Under the pieces are notes generated by a model, which worked only from the letters and a program-made list of their open reading frames with translations, searched no databases and was not told the origin of the DNA. The position numbers were made by a program, and so were the translations under genes. A stretch of DNA of 8,360 bases from Bradyrhizobium sp. (lineage in GTDB: Bacteria; Pseudomonadota; Alphaproteobacteria; Rhizobiales; Xanthobacteraceae), in contig JAQGKJ010000752.1 in the NCBI GenBank assembly GCA_028290165.1, positions 1-8,360 on the forward strand, given 5' to 3'. Below, piece after piece: positions 7,061 to 8,360 of this stretch; within the stretch, counting starts at the first letter, position 1, and each line of letters begins with the position of its first letter.

Positions 7061-7711
7061 ATGCCCACCAGCCAAAATCCGCCGGAAAAGATGATGTTTC
7101 AGCTCACCCTGCGGCGACGCGGGATCAGCGATCAGGCGGTACTTCGCGCCATGGAAGAGATTCCCCGTGAAATTTTCGTCACGGCGGGGGATCGCGTCGA
7201 TGCCTACCGCGACTCAGCGCTCGGCATCGCCTGCGGGCAGACCATCAGCCAGCCCTTCGTGGTGGCCTATATGACCGAGCAGTTACAGCTGCAGAAGCAT
7301 CATCGCGTACTGGAGATCGGCACCGGCTCGGGATACCAGGCCGCGATCCTGTCGCGGCTGTGCCGCCAGGTGCTGACGATCGAGCGCTACCGGACGCTCG
7401 CCGACAGCGCGCGGGCCCGGCTTGCCAAGCTGGGCTGCGACAATGTCGAGGTGATGCTCGGGGATGGTTTTGATGTCCCGCCCAGCGCGGGGACTTTCGA
7501 CCGCATCATCGTCACCGCGGCCATGGAGAAAATTCCGGAAGCCTTGACGCAGCGGCTCGAGCCCGCGGGTATCCTGATCGCGCCGGTCGGACCGCATCGG
7601 GGCACCCAGACCCTGGTCCGCCTGACAAGGACGGACGCCGGTTTCGAGCGCAAGGAGCTCGTGGAGGTCCGTTTCGTGCCGGCGCTGCCGGGCATCGCCC
7701 GCGAGCTGTAA
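7061..7711 (+). CDS. pcm: Protein-L-isoaspartate O-methyltransferase
   Basis: Pcm uses S-adenosylmethionine to methylate isoaspartyl residues formed by ageing of Asn and Asp, starting their repair; it is cytoplasmic. The protein has 216 residues, typical for the family. Visible marks are the pre-motif region [19 protein letters not shown] (53-71), the SAM-binding motif [14 protein letters not shown] (83-95), the motif II region LGDGFDVP with [10 protein letters not shown] (145-154), and motif III ILIAPVG (171-177). The first ATG (7061) gives the short polar N-terminus seen in relatives; the Shine-Dalgarno is weak (GCGAG). An in-frame ATG at 7091, after GGAAAAG, is an alternative. The gene is followed after 108 bases by the nlpD-type gene, the usual pcm neighbour. 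Confidence 0.97.
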   Translation: MPTSQNPPEKMMFQLTLRRRGISDQAVLRAMEEIPREIFVTAGDRVDAYRDSALGIACGQTISQPFVVAYMTEQLQLQKHHRVLEIGTGSGYQAAILSRLCRQVLTIERYRTLADSARARLAKLGCDNVEVMLGDGFDVPPSAGTFDRIIVTAAMEKIPEALTQRLEPAGILIAPVGPHRGTQTLVRLTRTDAGFERKELVEVRFVPALPGIAREL

Positions 7712-7760
7712 AAATCCGGATTGGCTGTTCCGCCAACGTCTTATTCTCAGGGTTAAGCGG

Positions 7761-7800
7761 TTGTTTACTGGGGGGGTGTTTACTCAAAACAGTATTTTGT
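7761..7800. promoter_or_regulatory. Direct repeat and small palindrome upstream of the LysM lipoprotein gene
   Basis: TGTTTACT occurs twice, at 7762-7769 and 7777-7784, 15 bases apart, separated by a seven-G run. A CAAAA-CAGTA-TTTTG inverted repeat follows at 7785-7799, ending 20 bases before the start codon. The stretch is markedly AT-rich against its surroundings and could be a promoter or regulator-binding region. I could not place a convincing -35/-10 pair. Just after pcm there is also a 10-base palindrome AATCCGGATT (7713-7722). Confidence 0.35.
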
Positions 7801-7819
7801 TGCGTACGAGTGAGTAACC

Positions 7820-8360
7820 ATGTCCCGTGCCGTCGAGTTGCTTTGCTCGCGCCGCATGCCGCACGTCGCGGCGCTGGCGCTGATGTCGTTCGGTTTTGCC
7901 GGCTGCAGCGCCGACATGTCGACCCGGCTGTCGCAAAATTCCTTTTCCAATCCCTTTGCCTCGCAACCGGAAGCCACCGGCTCAGTGCCGGCGCCTGCGG
8001 TCGAGCGTCACGAACTTCCGCAATATGCCCGCCCGCAGTACCAGTCGCAGGCCTTGCCGCCGCCGATCGCGGCACCGCAGTCCTATCCGACCGCCAGCAC
8101 TGGGGTGTCCGGAGGAGGGCGGGGGCTCGCCTCCTATGCGCCGCCCGCGCATCCGCTCGAGACCACCGGCAGCGTCGCACCGCGTTCGGTTGCGGCAACC
8201 CGCGCCGCAGGCAAGGGCGGTACCACGATCATCGTCGGCACCAGCGACACCCTCGATACCCTGGCGCACCGCTATAACGTGACATCAGCCGCGATCCTGC
8301 AGGCCAATGGCTACAAGGGGCCGCGCGCGCTGTCGCCGGGCCAGCAACTGATCATTCCGC
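7820..8360 (+). CDS. nlpD: LysM-domain lipoprotein, NlpD-type, 3' end outside window
   Basis: An open frame runs from ATG 7820 to the window end, giving 180 residues with no stop. The N-terminus has a positively charged start, a hydrophobic stretch (about 15-27) and a lipobox-like FAGC with Cys29, so a lipoprotein is likely. Residues 30-134 are a Pro/Ala/Ser/Gln-rich, probably disordered periplasmic linker. Residues 135-180 form a LysM peptidoglycan-binding domain (TIIVGTSDTLDTLAHRYNVT, then LSPGQQLIIP). NlpD-type proteins usually end in a degenerate or active M23 (LytM) peptidase domain that activates cell-wall amidases during division; that part would lie beyond the window, so activity cannot be judged. 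Position after pcm supports the symbol. The Shine-Dalgarno (GTGAG) is weak. Confidence 0.88.
   Translation, partial: MSRAVELLCSRRMPHVAALALMSFGFAGCSADMSTRLSQNSFSNPFASQPEATGSVPAPAVERHELPQYARPQYQSQALPPPIAAPQSYPTASTGVSGGGRGLASYAPPAHPLETTGSVAPRSVAATRAAGKGGTTIIVGTSDTLDTLAHRYNVTSAAILQANGYKGPRALSPGQQLIIP

Overview
The window looks like chromosomal DNA of a Bradyrhizobium-type alphaproteobacterium (Bradyrhizobium, Rhodopseudomonas and relatives). It is GC-rich, carries the run tatB-tatC-serS ... surE ... pcm-nlpD, and contains small proteins and GC-rich palindromic intergenic repeats that I associate with that group. This assignment rests on recognition by eye, not on a search.

Layout, left to right: the 3' end of tatB (1-357) overlaps tatC (354-1175). 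A composite palindromic repeat (1199-1302) and a 30-base inverted repeat (1365-1394) precede serS (1417-2829). Three less conserved genes follow: a hypothetical protein with an in-frame 15-base minisatellite (2944-3405), a four-cysteine zinc-ribbon-like protein (3611-3850) and a Crp/Fnr-type regulator (4051-4743). A possible short minus-strand coding remnant (3406-3543) abuts the first of these tail to tail. surE (4936-5703) comes next. A 1.36 kb block then separates surE from pcm. It holds a degenerate repeat, a second composite palindromic element, a minus-strand GIY-YIG endonuclease gene (5992-6297), a solo palindrome at that gene's start codon, and a minus-strand single-domain response regulator (6377-6754) with a well-matched EcfG-type general-stress promoter. 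pcm (7061-7711) and the 5' part of a LysM lipoprotein gene of the nlpD type (7820-8360, cut by the window end) close the window.

The conserved genes cover Tat protein export (tatB, tatC), serine tRNA charging (serS), nucleotide and protein maintenance under stress or starvation (surE, pcm) and cell-envelope amidase control (nlpD). The serS-surE and surE-pcm gaps carry lineage-specific regulatory genes and repeats.

The most unusual part is 5806-6349. A GIY-YIG endonuclease gene is bracketed by inverted copies of a 42-base palindrome that match at 40 of 42 positions. The right-hand copy reaches the gene's start codon, supplies its Shine-Dalgarno sequence and would fold it into a hairpin. I propose, as a hypothesis only, a small endonuclease-palindrome mobile unit comparable to REP/RAYT systems. 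No canonical intrinsic terminator (GC stem plus T run), tRNA, rRNA, CRISPR array or classical insertion sequence was seen.
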